Shown here one piece after another: positions 13,101 through 18,783 of a stretch of DNA of 24,892 nucleotides (position 1 is the stretch's first letter; every line of letters begins with the position of its first letter). The position numbers and the translations under genes were made by a program. Source of the DNA: Isotricha intestinalis (taxonomy: Eukaryota > Ciliophora > Litostomatea > Vestibuliferida > Isotrichidae); assembly GCA_023807065.1 (NCBI GenBank), contig JAJJLU010003906.1, positions 1 through 24,892 on the forward strand, read 5' to 3'. A model generated the notes under the pieces. It made no database searches. It saw only the letters and a program-made list of their open reading frames with translations, and had not been told where the DNA came from.

Positions 13101-14936
13101 TTCTATTCATCATTAGAAAAAAATAACTCAATAGATATTTATCATATAAATTTATCAATTCAACAAGATTTATTTTCTCAAAATATAGATATTAATTTAA
13201 TAGAAACAATACGTCAATTAGTAGATTATCAATTATGTAAAGAGAGTAAAATATCATATGTTTTTCCAACATCATCAATAAGATTTATTCCCAATTATTT
13301 CTTAAATAATATTAATCATAATAAAATTTCAATTTTAGAAAATCATTATAAAGATTTAGTAAATACTCCTTTAATTAAATTACGTTATTATTGGTCTATA
13401 ATAAAATATTTTAATTATTGTTTAATTTCAGCTTTGCCTTTAATTAAACCTCCAGAACCTTATTCTTCAATTAATTTAAAAAGAGAAGATAATGAATATT
13501 TTTATATTCCTTTCCCAAAAACAATTTCAATATTTTTATCAAGTGCTAAGGGAATAATATTAAGTACAACAAAGAATAATTTATTATATGATGTATTAAG
13601 ATTTACTGAATTTTCAGAAGAAGAAGTTCAAATACCAACATTTAAATTTGAAAGATTACAAATATCATATAATAAAAATAATCAAAATGATAATTTTTTA
13701 ATTCAAAATTATTTAACAAATGAAGAAAGTTTATTTTTACAAGCATATGAACAAGGAAAAGATATAGATATAGCTTTTTATAGAAGTCAAAAAGCTCCAG
13801 GTGATCCTCATATGGGATTTAAAATAGAATTTAAAGGAGAATTAGTTCAAGGATTAGGAGGTCCTTATAGACAATTCTTTAGTGATATAAGTAATGAATG
13901 TATTCCAACTGAAAAAAATAATAAAAGATTAAAATTATTTTGTCCTTGTCCTAATAATAACTTTAATAATAATAGTAATAATGATAATATTAATACTGAT
14001 AATTTTAATGATTTATATGTTATTAATTCCTCAAATAATAATAATAGTGATTTATGTCATTATGAATTTTTAGGTGTTTTAATGGGAATTTGTATTAGAA
14101 CTGGAGTTCATATTCCTTTAAATTTATGTAATTTAGAATGGAAGAAAATGACTGATACTTCAATTAATATTGATGATATTAAAGAAGTTGATCAAGGAAT
14201 AATAGAACAAATAAACTTTATTATGGAAATTGATAATAGTGAAAATTTCGATAGTTATAATTTAACTTATTCATGTCAATTAAATGATGGTTCAATATAT
14301 GATTTAATTCCAAATGGAAAATATGAAAAAGTTAGATTTGATGATAGAAAGAAATATTTAGAATTATATGTTAAAGCAAGATTAACTGAATCAAATAAAC
14401 AAATTGAAGCAATTAAAAAAGGATTATATAATTTAATTCCAGCTTCATTAATTAAATTAATGACTCATTTAGAATTAGAAAGATTTGTTTCAGGAGGAAA
14501 TGATGATGAAATTGATATTGATTTATTAAAACAATTTACTAAATATTTAATGGATTTAAATGAAAATTCAAATAGAATAAAATGGTTATGGGAAATTTTA
14601 AGAGAATTTAGTCAAAATGATAAAAAGAAATTTATTAAATTTTGTTGGGCTCAGGAAAAATTACCAAGTACTAAAGATGAATATGAAAGATTACAAGTTA
14701 TTTTTTCTATTAAACCTACTGTTGATAAAAATAAAAAAGATATTTTCCCAAAAGCTGATACTTGCTTTTTTGCTTTGGAATTACCTGAATATTCTTCAAA
14801 GGAAATTATGAAAAATAAAATCTTAACTGCTATTAATTTAGATAATGTTTCTATTAATGCTGATAAGGCTAATCCTGATAATAGAGATAATATTGATATG
14901 AATTATAGAAATGATTATGATGATGAAAGTATGTAA
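1122..14936 (+). CDS. Giant HECT-type E3 ubiquitin ligase, 4604 aa, single exon
   Basis: HECT ligases take ubiquitin from an E2 onto a catalytic cysteine and pass it to a substrate lysine. The HECT domain occupies about residues 4180-4595. The N-lobe shows FKGELVQGLGGPYRQFF and FLGVLMGICIRTGVHIPLNL. The C-lobe shows KADTCFFALELPEYSSKE, with the predicted catalytic Cys at residue 4548 (codon 14763-14765). N- and C-lobe wording is closest, from memory, to the large HERC1/HERC2/HECTD4 group, but no RCC1 repeats are visible. Other regions: a beta-rich segment near 289-325 (KIGTGYNNTIQGKVY); a UBA-like helical segment at about 477-520; CUB-like beta regions at about 1355-1480 and 3380-3470; a RanBP2 finger near 3755-3780; charged linkers near 550-580, 820-855 and 1744-1827; and EEKK repeats at 2426-2501 and 3827-3898. 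The ATG at 1122 is preceded by aaaaa. An acidic tail of about 57 residues follows the catalytic Cys. No signal peptide is seen. The HECT call is very secure; the smaller domains are less so. Confidence 0.93.
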   Translation: MDNDAYFSILGESSSFNLENLFHDNKWASLSGISHINLWTDTFSQTYQNISKDNLNEINEDQFKLDSFQFSQKVHSLIDEYYQRKNAFFIQMSTSHNTHKFKNQGLNFLKNYVLEYIALNPLIENSFPGMHPKSSWPVCLDDILEKISNLKIDEIFHQPFDFENNFLKECEEYINESFEKEHLIEYLPKAIGAFLSIFILFGNIKKLEEIFSFLTSLREKYNNKFDEIFKKTSKYIIPILEQIRDYSQKLQNHHPILSNYQINEAFLINNDNIFAPSKYTLAQNSSITTDGIYLYIVLSGINGSMSKIGTGYNNTIQGKVYFSKSLYDENEYQWVFLKGKLYAKIGLSEEISIFDSNNFENLGKIKLLLPENIHHPQIKKRSERFILTTDNERLQIITLEPEINPNPKNPYVVQQNNQRLYSDEEDEEQFLNGKDNSKDIIYDIFTCVNLVLLSYDIESDNKDNIEKIKSSLSEEKQNLINELHESFSYYFSYDNCHRALEMFSWDFEKATMYLIDNGEQVKEDILISEDKKILYSIPLEGIRNLSGYYEFKEREENKDDNNNETNKENKDNKDNNNNKTIKTKFDINSYNSLKWTRPNGYLIGYKFNEAVCYVFKDYKFLGKYRAIEFTHNDYLLTYDNIHNRYYCALNYTLISQSVIFGDCLKETLISLEKQIEDDINMNFTVEENNYSFDNLIKEMNEHFFKFSINKNRTYWKFKNWDYFYNSCYDNIINIGHGIGQTELRKFTSKLKNLVHKMERIKKINEEELYKQLKQIYKDIDDYDLDYEGKLLKKIKKYDNYPSYNQLNWCNWKFQQQFMFFNNNEEKEDKQNKEEIEKKEEKKTEELRDNSENKTTTKKITPKYLYLVNKIESFLGYEGNEETLEKLINNYTKIKEPNDKNILEFLYKILLFIENIDPTFILPTLNNPNYRNELLEKLNDLLEKIYLNHNEKIKILISSIIIMGWEYFNPSLKAQINWFEKIKNVSNEKMIIEGLNINSTKTNIYGIITKNYNPFAVLLNHIFRIYRGKYFPLSFTKANNVKLYLLTEDNNIIYGVTFTTTINTYSYQTPFYYLLLNNEKMEKEIKNLSDNIKLNIYQNNYNPKDKLFGANDSLLSKVAKSLAIEISKKKDNKYNSYENEWINISLEQIFQITGYKINSVLKNNYLNEPKINYSEELKSICKENREYFKFYISMEYSLLSYLNELGKIIVDNKLKSQINNNIQNCINDIISADEILIAEVNEEEEEKEIFLDDKKEHLENDKETKKLIFDFLSEFIDILINKYKEDFSSTHKEDLVLYRQNIIFNYIVNKIQTLQFPKLLFVYDFLSKLPNKENNIKTISSPGYQIENEKIFEYTINQGEYIKINEIASFPNSLCIIVEFDFKCSIENKPNFNILLLSKEHSYNQTNTNNNNVGNYGSCFTMKLNSINPGKKYTLLGDEIKIISHPDTYYRERNNKNLEVKNIGKCLLKIKCYSFKLREYISVDDKNNIHCIKDNFKKYKLSFMNEIDYYNTLISKILLRSIPQSPDEKLIKKDSNLNFITKFGLSNPGTPKNIINQFNYETYSKGINSPIFKSLIGSMTIKYNDKLNETISNIKKAISFIEKNEIENAEKELSYLSEIKNIIRKEVNEPRNYTNLKIIPSFNNKMKLLWNICEYLYMITLFYFLNVFDDFLKIKENKPNYLEYIGKKMNIIISWMTGRVQYLKDTFDNIKNYTEIIVDMNNKCVNNMKELIIDNIKAFINEQSEDAKEGKEEEEKKKEKEKKVKKSKKEILLKKFATKDTNYKKKNVNRLYVAADKNKKAKKGKNEKEDEKKEEKNEEKKEKSSKINIEEVQKLSLSELIKQYPNHIIGIWSTENIKKLKEDIFTTIQNDIKDAYFGNVEKLRNVCEVYDIWFSESNLTEALKNYTKIIKNKLNSIYNFNTYDKVKIMDLDVALEIIYKDSPYQKIAENIIDKLLFLLQLNNNNLMKIENEKSDNKKYPLKSKVSEKNINLNEDLDVGSLNISKEAQNYVKCINNIIFKSSFDIENAKNVLLMEYIRDIIRNEGINVLKNYYLTNGDLFNHTFGLLSSNGINCSQIKISSNEDFIQILSHNIKYIHEQIDNLNLNIQNEPFLIIKKEEFMGYIIKNLNLILTDTNILLENNSQYKLIEDKEHQNSLFDIKKIIRKSLNIIMNEEIKNSKLMKRIGDFIFNFRNLLSKLVKMNLSIGNIDLTGEIIESLLETFDNITEFDKNINLISSLLDIIYHISINIDNKITSNALNKGIDKLLTLILKSSVPQLVEYAVKIVKLFLKNSKLNKNSFINLFAKIGELFSTQSLNDEKNDSELKYNILIEMNSPEIDYQCLINALYLWEESHPTELSSYKKDIHYKKENELNIVVPSGKEISHFIPLKRKVCKTHNLEVIIEQRIEKLKIEINRISKRLNGEDVEEKKEEKKEEKKEEKKEGKKEGKKEGKKEDKKEEKKEGKKEEKKEEKKEEKKEEKKEEKKEEKKEEKKEEKKEEKKELSEEEISKLKEELNFIQLKEKYLLRIIKHIQQVSKIGETASTRGYVIIENNFTKKEAENFSNLIYKSYYRLIPNIPSEEKLDKNGLINNEKDPKFIFTDNDIYPRLYTMEELLPGCTNILKEITKPYLNILFVESYETYKKLQNTISSFSTRTTNDASSINNYISSNQNESQGQSVSTNLNESSQHIIDFHFKSGKSLTSIIYQIYDLMNYIIDKEESYIEYEDIMKEILKNKKDNELLGILIYLSGGFYIFREGIKCICNDGNLVTIVNGGYENGMKSFNVIFDNGNGKIEKIPNETIRNISVKSKLLKILDNNYLIDLFLEIYKKKENNSINEFEKKILIFILKLLSNKLDSKNNNYSSDNPYPITENILSLQKILKEITNEINWINNNELILQLNFQSDFERKLTSTNNLLYKIYSPPFDLFPLISNDPLIKKQLEKNPSKEIDMITNYTLPESSYVTQLPRITDTSKSSLALKNISQFERYTVEEVFNYAKSHYRDDEYIITLRQVRQELSLNDIKNAKSDIYIIFDQSKVPPGMPLPLEHRDMKEIFKEECYPNNFYMAKMTHKLLRDTGIQSLENNSEIPVCVLLVDNSIGQAFVLYNDYLCCKIHSFWINISNLTLLDFNIKIPPSSLTYNKLEENYQKSYDNLFNFYSKKILCDIYDKLIDNFKVNDIDNMTNFINLSLWNENKNDPIKGVFKRFSNYIQIKKKENQDISLHKLSSSRLENVKEKSPGTSEIMQQKFDIQKVLSFLNDIKTSNHQSSTILSKDNNFSSQVMHSTTNNINDIDDLTSLNKIETELNENEEECFSIPNLTLLCIEKIKKFSQELIHIQIDDLSKIYHSNILSKDIFNIGTMGSKLLSLSKLCKIKNPKNYCGCIISFEENGKLGPNATLKFYSDENGTNILKEVTSPKTERTNIESLLFNQSEIYMDYVEGTTAFYIHDWSIHDRDSILPCYITFIPYEWSLICWLVDFCSNIAFNNLNIENSNKEDLKDDNIEIFKNLIVNLLSLCNSLSIPAELQQNIFILTNRVILKAMKYVSITKKNNFIYLSINEKFSLIGLDEFTVIGIIKKIDNCLANKQNKNFSSSYIVDLFEILLAIFSFIQEDYLTLENYFRETFEYSLPIWVEAIIKLGNILSFLQGNSSLEKNILNEIKTQIDFKNDDLINNNIIIIKGLNINLKDDDILNIIRDIALKSKMKIVNFESDVQIILDKVNNLKNIIMLSDGFQVEELKELEEEEEKEEELVYEEQFWKCLICGMDNAPDNDICCACDSDKPEEIDKKEPKSKKKNTLIKNEAYLEKVNDQLNEFKKYIIEDNRLYIKEEKKEEKKEEKKEEKKEEKKEEKKEEKKEEKKEEKKEEKKEEKKEEKKEEKKEEKKEEKKEEKKEEKKEEKKEENTYKITVQLYKEIDKQQNKNLINEFLLLRLISLIKIDDYYKDYLLPITKLQKEESIILKIKKLYDKEKDNFQKILNENSTEESKKITSFDYLNFYSSLEKNNSIDIYHINLSIQQDLFSQNIDINLIETIRQLVDYQLCKESKISYVFPTSSIRFIPNYFLNNINHNKISILENHYKDLVNTPLIKLRYYWSIIKYFNYCLISALPLIKPPEPYSSINLKREDNEYFYIPFPKTISIFLSSAKGIILSTTKNNLLYDVLRFTEFSEEEVQIPTFKFERLQISYNKNNQNDNFLIQNYLTNEESLFLQAYEQGKDIDIAFYRSQKAPGDPHMGFKIEFKGELVQGLGGPYRQFFSDISNECIPTEKNNKRLKLFCPCPNNNFNNNSNNDNINTDNFNDLYVINSSNNNNSDLCHYEFLGVLMGICIRTGVHIPLNLCNLEWKKMTDTSINIDDIKEVDQGIIEQINFIMEIDNSENFDSYNLTYSCQLNDGSIYDLIPNGKYEKVRFDDRKKYLELYVKARLTESNKQIEAIKKGLYNLIPASLIKLMTHLELERFVSGGNDDEIDIDLLKQFTKYLMDLNENSNRIKWLWEILREFSQNDKKKFIKFCWAQEKLPSTKDEYERLQVIFSIKPTVDKNKKDIFPKADTCFFALELPEYSSKEIMKNKILTAINLDNVSINADKANPDNRDNIDMNYRNDYDDESM
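8397..8624 (+). repeat. 12-bp coding minisatellite 1 (EEKK-type, 19 units)
   Basis: Nineteen tandem units of the form GAAGARAARAAA encode EEKK, with variants EGKK (units 5-7 and 10) and EDKK (unit 8); the remaining fourteen units are EEKK. The unit length is a multiple of three, so slippage keeps the frame. Units 5-10 have diverged, while the last nine are uniform at protein level, which suggests recent expansion at the 3' side. It lies between the middle helical region and the block that includes the residue 2750-2806 beta segment of the HECT ligase. Confidence 0.95.
12393..12446 (+). other. RanBP2-type zinc finger in the HECT ligase
   Basis: The segment begins WKCLICGMDNAPDNDICCAC and shows Cys-x2-Cys-x10-Cys-x2-Cys after a Trp, the signature of RanBP2/NZF-type zinc ribbons. 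Members of that family bind ubiquitin or single-stranded RNA. It is flanked by an acidic tract upstream (residues about 3735-3750) and a lysine-rich stretch downstream, then by the second EEKK repeat. A ubiquitin-binding role is inferred from its place in an E3; the Thr-Phe pair of ubiquitin-binding NZF fingers is not evident here. Confidence 0.85.
12600..12815 (+). repeat. 12-bp coding minisatellite 2 (EEKK, 18 units)
   Basis: Eighteen uninterrupted EEKK units (72 residues, 3827-3898) are encoded by GARGARAARAAA-type 12-mers that differ only at synonymous A/G third positions. The tract joins the zinc-finger block to the region leading to the HECT domain. The pure purine strand also creates long spurious frames on both strands (poly-Lys/Arg and Ser-Phe), which are not genes. 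The array shares its unit with minisatellite 1 about 4 kb upstream in the same exon. Confidence 0.95.
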
Positions 14937-15064
14937 TTTTATTTTTTAGGTTTATTAATTAAGATTTATAACTTTTATTTTTTAATATTTAAATCTTTTT
15001 GAAAGGTTCAAGTTGTTATTTAATTTTTTTTTATTTTTTTTATTTATTTCTATTTGAAAAAATA

Positions 15065-16630
15065 ATGAGTAATGAAAAAAATGATATATTTGAATTTTTT
15101 GGTAATAAGAATATAAATGCTAAATTAAAATATGATAATATAAGTGATAATGATATCGATATAATAGAAAATGAATTAATTACAAAAGATTATTGGAAAA
15201 ATTTTCAAATGAAAGAATATTATTATAAATCAAAGAATTTAATAGATAATATACTTAAATGTACAAATAGAATAAAAAATTTAGATATTCAAAGATCAAG
15301 AGAACCTGTCTTTACTTCAAATTTAGGTATTACTCAAAAATTTTCATATAAAAAACTTTTTATGAGTCCAATGGAATATTATTATTTAATTAAACCAAAT
15401 TATATTCAAGCTCAAGTCAATATTTCTCCTTTTAGGATAAATTCAAATAAAAATAATAAAATATTATTTAATGATAATATTTCATCTTTAGGAGTTTCAT
15501 ATTGTCAAAGAAAAAACAAAAAAAACTTTTTTTTAGAAAATCATTCTTTTTTTAAAAATAATTTTCAATTAATTTTAAAATATATTGGAAATAAAAGTGA
15601 AAATGATTTTAAAAGAAAAAGTAAAATTTTTTCAAGTAAAGCTTCATTTATTTATGATTTAAACAGAAAATATTCTTTTATTTTTAACAATTTTCTTCCT
15701 TTACATCCAATAAATAGAATAGGAATTCAATTTACTCATAAAGAATATAATAATATATTTGAAGAAGTTAATGTTAATCAAAGACCAAATGAAATTATTT
15801 CAAATTTACCTGAACAAGACTCTCAATTTAATAGTAAATTATTTTATGAATACAATTATCTTGGATTTAATTTTGATAATATCAAATTTAATTCTAGTAT
15901 TTCTTTTGTTAAAACTTTAAATAATTCTTTTATTAAAAGTAAAGTTTTTTTCAGGCGATTATTTACAATTAATAATCTTATTTCTATGCAATTTAATTAT
16001 GAAAGTTCTGGAATTTTCAATATATCAAATGATTATGATTTAAATTCTTTAAAAGTTCATGAAAAATTATATATATATAATTTTAAAGGAATATTAAATC
16101 CATCTAAAAAATGTACAATAATTATTGATAATGATTTAAATAATAATATTAATCCAAATAATAATATAAATAATAATTCAAATAATAATTTAAATAATAA
16201 TAATCTTGATAATAGTAATATTGAAATAATTAATAATGAAAATAATAATAATAACAAAAATACAAAAAATTCAATTAATAACAATCAAGGAAAAAATTCA
16301 CATTCTTATATGTTAGGTAATTATTTTTATTCTCTTTTTTCAAATAAAATATTTTTTAAACAATTACCAATTTTTAATAACTTTAATCTTAATAAAGATG
16401 GGTTTGAAATTTCTCCTTTCATTCATTTCAGTTCGTTATTTACTAATTATAAATTTGATTATAAAAAATTAATTCAGAATTTTAAAAATGGTTCTATAAG
16501 GTTATCAAGTGGATTTGGAATATCAGTATTATCTAAATTATATTCTTTTGAAGTTGTTTATACTCCATTTATTAAAAAAGAAATTTCAGATATTCATTCA
16601 AAGTTTAGTGTGAAATTCGGAATTGATTAA
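15065..16630 (+). CDS. Sam50/Omp85-like outer-membrane beta-barrel protein
   Basis: This 521-residue protein is rich in alternating polar and hydrophobic beta strands throughout. The C-terminal part, with GFEISPFIHFSSLF, SIRLSSGFGISVLSKLYSF and a final SVKFGID, follows the pattern of the Omp85 domain of Sam50, the mitochondrial outer-membrane barrel insertase. I see no clear POTRA domain in the first 100 residues, which could be a divergent or reduced one. An Asn-rich insert of about 60 residues (roughly 357-415) interrupts the barrel and would fit a surface loop. I chose the ATG at 15065 because it has A-rich context (aaaaaataATG). The frame extends upstream to a TTG at 14999, but there is no earlier ATG. 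It starts 128 bp after the ligase stop and is convergent with the Hsp110-like gene. Another mitochondrial or hydrogenosomal barrel is the main alternative. Confidence 0.6.
   Translation: MSNEKNDIFEFFGNKNINAKLKYDNISDNDIDIIENELITKDYWKNFQMKEYYYKSKNLIDNILKCTNRIKNLDIQRSREPVFTSNLGITQKFSYKKLFMSPMEYYYLIKPNYIQAQVNISPFRINSNKNNKILFNDNISSLGVSYCQRKNKKNFFLENHSFFKNNFQLILKYIGNKSENDFKRKSKIFSSKASFIYDLNRKYSFIFNNFLPLHPINRIGIQFTHKEYNNIFEEVNVNQRPNEIISNLPEQDSQFNSKLFYEYNYLGFNFDNIKFNSSISFVKTLNNSFIKSKVFFRRLFTINNLISMQFNYESSGIFNISNDYDLNSLKVHEKLYIYNFKGILNPSKKCTIIIDNDLNNNINPNNNINNNSNNNLNNNNLDNSNIEIINNENNNNNKNTKNSINNNQGKNSHSYMLGNYFYSLFSNKIFFKQLPIFNNFNLNKDGFEISPFIHFSSLFTNYKFDYKKLIQNFKNGSIRLSSGFGISVLSKLYSFEVVYTPFIKKEISDIHSKFSVKFGID
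16130..16305 (+). repeat. AAT-rich tract encoding an Asn-rich insert
   Basis: An imperfect run of AAT/AAC triplets encodes mostly Asn within the Sam50-like barrel. The frame is open and intact on both sides. Similar trinucleotide tracts occur near 13960-14045 in the HECT N-lobe and throughout the 23000-24499 gene, so this is a genome-wide slippage habit and not specific to this gene. Confidence 0.8.
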
Positions 16631-16794
16631 TTTAATATTAAAAAAATATATGAATTAAAAAGAATCATTTTATATAAATAATAAAATAATAAATGAAATG
16701 ATATTATTAAATATATAAATAATTGAAATTAATTTTTAAGCTTTTTTAAATAAGAAAAATATTTAAGTGAAAATAAAATTTATTTTTATTGATT

Positions 16795-18693
16795 TTACAT
16801 TTGAATCAAAGAAATTCTTTTTTCTATATTTTCTAAATCACTTATTTTATTAACATTTTTTATTGATTTTTCAATATCTCTAATATCCTTATTTAATTGG
16901 TTATTATTTATATTTTTATTTTTAATATTTTTTTTAATTTCTCTTAACTCATTTTCAAATTGTTTTTTTTTTTTACTAATTTTGGTGTACTCTTCATCAA
17001 GATTTTTAAATTCATTTTCCTTTTCAGAATATATATTAATTAAATCATTAAACTCTATTTCATCCAAAAATGGACATTCACTATTTTCAAAATCTTTTAT
17101 CAAAAATCCTTTTTTAAAATTTAAATTATCACATTTTAATTTAAACTCAAAATCATTGAATTCAGATATTAATTCATTTCCTTGATTTATTTTAACTTCT
17201 AAATTTAAATCTTTATAATTAAGTTTATTGTTTTTTTCCATATATTTTTTTATTTTTTCAACATTCACATTTAATGAAAATAAAAAATCACAATCTTTAA
17301 AATATTTATTAAAATCATTATCTTTATAAAAAAAATAAATTGGCAAATTTTTATTATAATAATCAATAGATCCAAATTTCAGAGTAATAAAATCTTTATA
17401 ATTTTCTCCTCTTTCAAAAAAAATTTCACTATCTTCATTATTATTTTTATTTGAATAAGCCAAAGAATACATATTATATGATTCAACTTCTTTTAAATGA
17501 CTAAATTGATTTTTTTCTAAAATAAAAATACTATATAATAAAGCACCTAAACTATGACATTCATCTAAAGAAATAGTTTTAGATATATTAAAATTAGTTA
17601 TTTCAATAATTTTATCTTGGAATATACTTTTAAAAGCTCCTCCTGCCATTTCTATCTTTGATATATTATATTTATCTTTTATTCTATTATAAAATTTTGT
17701 AAAAGTTTCTGTGAATTGATTAATTTCATCTTTAATTAAACTAAAAAATTTATCTCTTGTTAAAATATATTCAAAATCTTTTTCTCCCAAAACTGCATCA
17801 ACTTTAATTCGAGTTTCTGTATTAACTGTTAAATTTATTCTTGCTTTTTCAATTTCTTCCATAAATTTATATTTTACTTTACCATCAATTGTTAATTTAA
17901 TTGAATTTTCTTTTTCAAAAACTTTAATACATTCTTCGAATATTTTATTATTTAAATCTCTTCCTCCTAAAAAAGGAATATTTTCTACTTCCTTAACTGA
18001 AAATTTCCTTAGCGAAAATTCTGATACAATAAATGAAGTTTTTGAATGACCAATATCTATAAATAATATATATATTTTATCAATTGATAATTGACTATAA
18101 TATAAAAAACCATAATACATTGTTAAAGCTGTTGATTCATTTATAAATGGAAATTCATTGTTTAAATTTATTGTCTTTAATATTAGTTTTAAAGCTTCTT
18201 TTTGATATAAAGTATAATAATCGGGTATTGTAAAAATATATGTTTGCTTTTCATTTGTATTTAATTGTGATTTTATTTTTTCATCTAATTTACTTATAAA
18301 AGAACAAACAATATTATCTCCAAATAATTTATATTCTTTTTCATTAAAAGAAAAATTAAATGTTCCTTCTTCTTTATTATAATTATCTTTTGTGATAAAA
18401 TATTTTATTTCATCATCGTTTATTTTTAATTTATATATAAATCCAATCAATCTTGATAAATTATTAAAAGTACTTAAGTGATATTTTCTATAACCTAATT
18501 TAGTTAAACCACCAAATAATCTATTTATTTCTTTATATTGAATAACTGAAGGAAGATTTCTATCTATAATATCATTTAATAAAATATTTATTTGAAAGTC
18601 TTTTGTTTTATATTTTTTTTTCTTTGCTTTCAAAGATCCTGAAGAAAACTTTGTTTTTTGAGAACCAATATTTATTGCTATTAAATTCTTCAT
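16795..18693 (-). CDS. Divergent Hsp110/Hsp70-superfamily chaperone
   Basis: A 632-residue protein with Hsp70-type ATPase layout over residues 1-390. It contains LFGGLTKLGYRKYHLSTFNN (the Hsp110-like stretch after beta 3), LFIDIGHSKTSFIVSEFS (phosphate 2 motif), GGRDLNNKIFEECIKVF, an LTRDKFFSLI segment and EMAGGAFKSIFQDKI (adenosine motif). DIGHS in place of the Hsp70 DLGGG is typical of Hsp110/Sse proteins, which are nucleotide-exchange factors and holdases for Hsp70. The first phosphate loop reads AINIGSQKTK: the usual acidic residue is Asn8. Residues about 400-540 resemble a beta substrate-binding domain, and residues 545-632 form a Lys/Glu-rich coiled coil. There is no signal peptide or ER-retention tail, so a cytosolic location is likely. 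It is shorter than usual Hsp110s, lacking a long acidic insert. It diverges from the NBR1-like gene across 90 bp. Confidence 0.8.
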   Translation of the reverse strand: MKNLIAINIGSQKTKFSSGSLKAKKKKYKTKDFQINILLNDIIDRNLPSVIQYKEINRLFGGLTKLGYRKYHLSTFNNLSRLIGFIYKLKINDDEIKYFITKDNYNKEEGTFNFSFNEKEYKLFGDNIVCSFISKLDEKIKSQLNTNEKQTYIFTIPDYYTLYQKEALKLILKTINLNNEFPFINESTALTMYYGFLYYSQLSIDKIYILFIDIGHSKTSFIVSEFSLRKFSVKEVENIPFLGGRDLNNKIFEECIKVFEKENSIKLTIDGKVKYKFMEEIEKARINLTVNTETRIKVDAVLGEKDFEYILTRDKFFSLIKDEINQFTETFTKFYNRIKDKYNISKIEMAGGAFKSIFQDKIIEITNFNISKTISLDECHSLGALLYSIFILEKNQFSHLKEVESYNMYSLAYSNKNNNEDSEIFFERGENYKDFITLKFGSIDYYNKNLPIYFFYKDNDFNKYFKDCDFLFSLNVNVEKIKKYMEKNNKLNYKDLNLEVKINQGNELISEFNDFEFKLKCDNLNFKKGFLIKDFENSECPFLDEIEFNDLINIYSEKENEFKNLDEEYTKISKKKKQFENELREIKKNIKNKNINNNQLNKDIRDIEKSIKNVNKISDLENIEKRISLIQM

Positions 18694-18783
18694 TACCTAT
18701 TTAGAAAAAAAAATATTTAAAAATTAATAAAATTAATTTGTCAATTAATTTTAAATATAAATAAATAAAATAAAAATATAAAA
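18694..18783. promoter_or_regulatory. 90-bp divergent promoter region with central inverted repeat
   Basis: This is the whole gap between the start codons of the Hsp110-like gene (minus) and the NBR1-like gene (plus), so it must contain both promoters and both leaders. At its centre, 18728-18738 (taaaattaatt) and 18743-18753 (aattaatttta) form a perfect 11-bp inverted repeat around tgtc. Both arms contain TAAT/ATTA cores, the usual homeodomain target. No heat-shock element of the GAAnnTTC type is present. Extreme AT content makes chance palindromes common, so the functional reading is tentative. Confidence 0.5.

Noticed and set aside
14999..15064. Extended N-terminus of the Sam50-like protein with a hydrophobic, signal-like stretch
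   Set aside because: The extension begins at TTG, not ATG. The hydrophobic residues come from a T-rich leader, and the ATG at 15065 has the A-rich context of the other genes.
18728..18753. Heat-shock element in the chaperone promoter
   Set aside because: No GAAnnTTC arrangement is present in the 90-bp gap; the inverted repeat is a different sequence.
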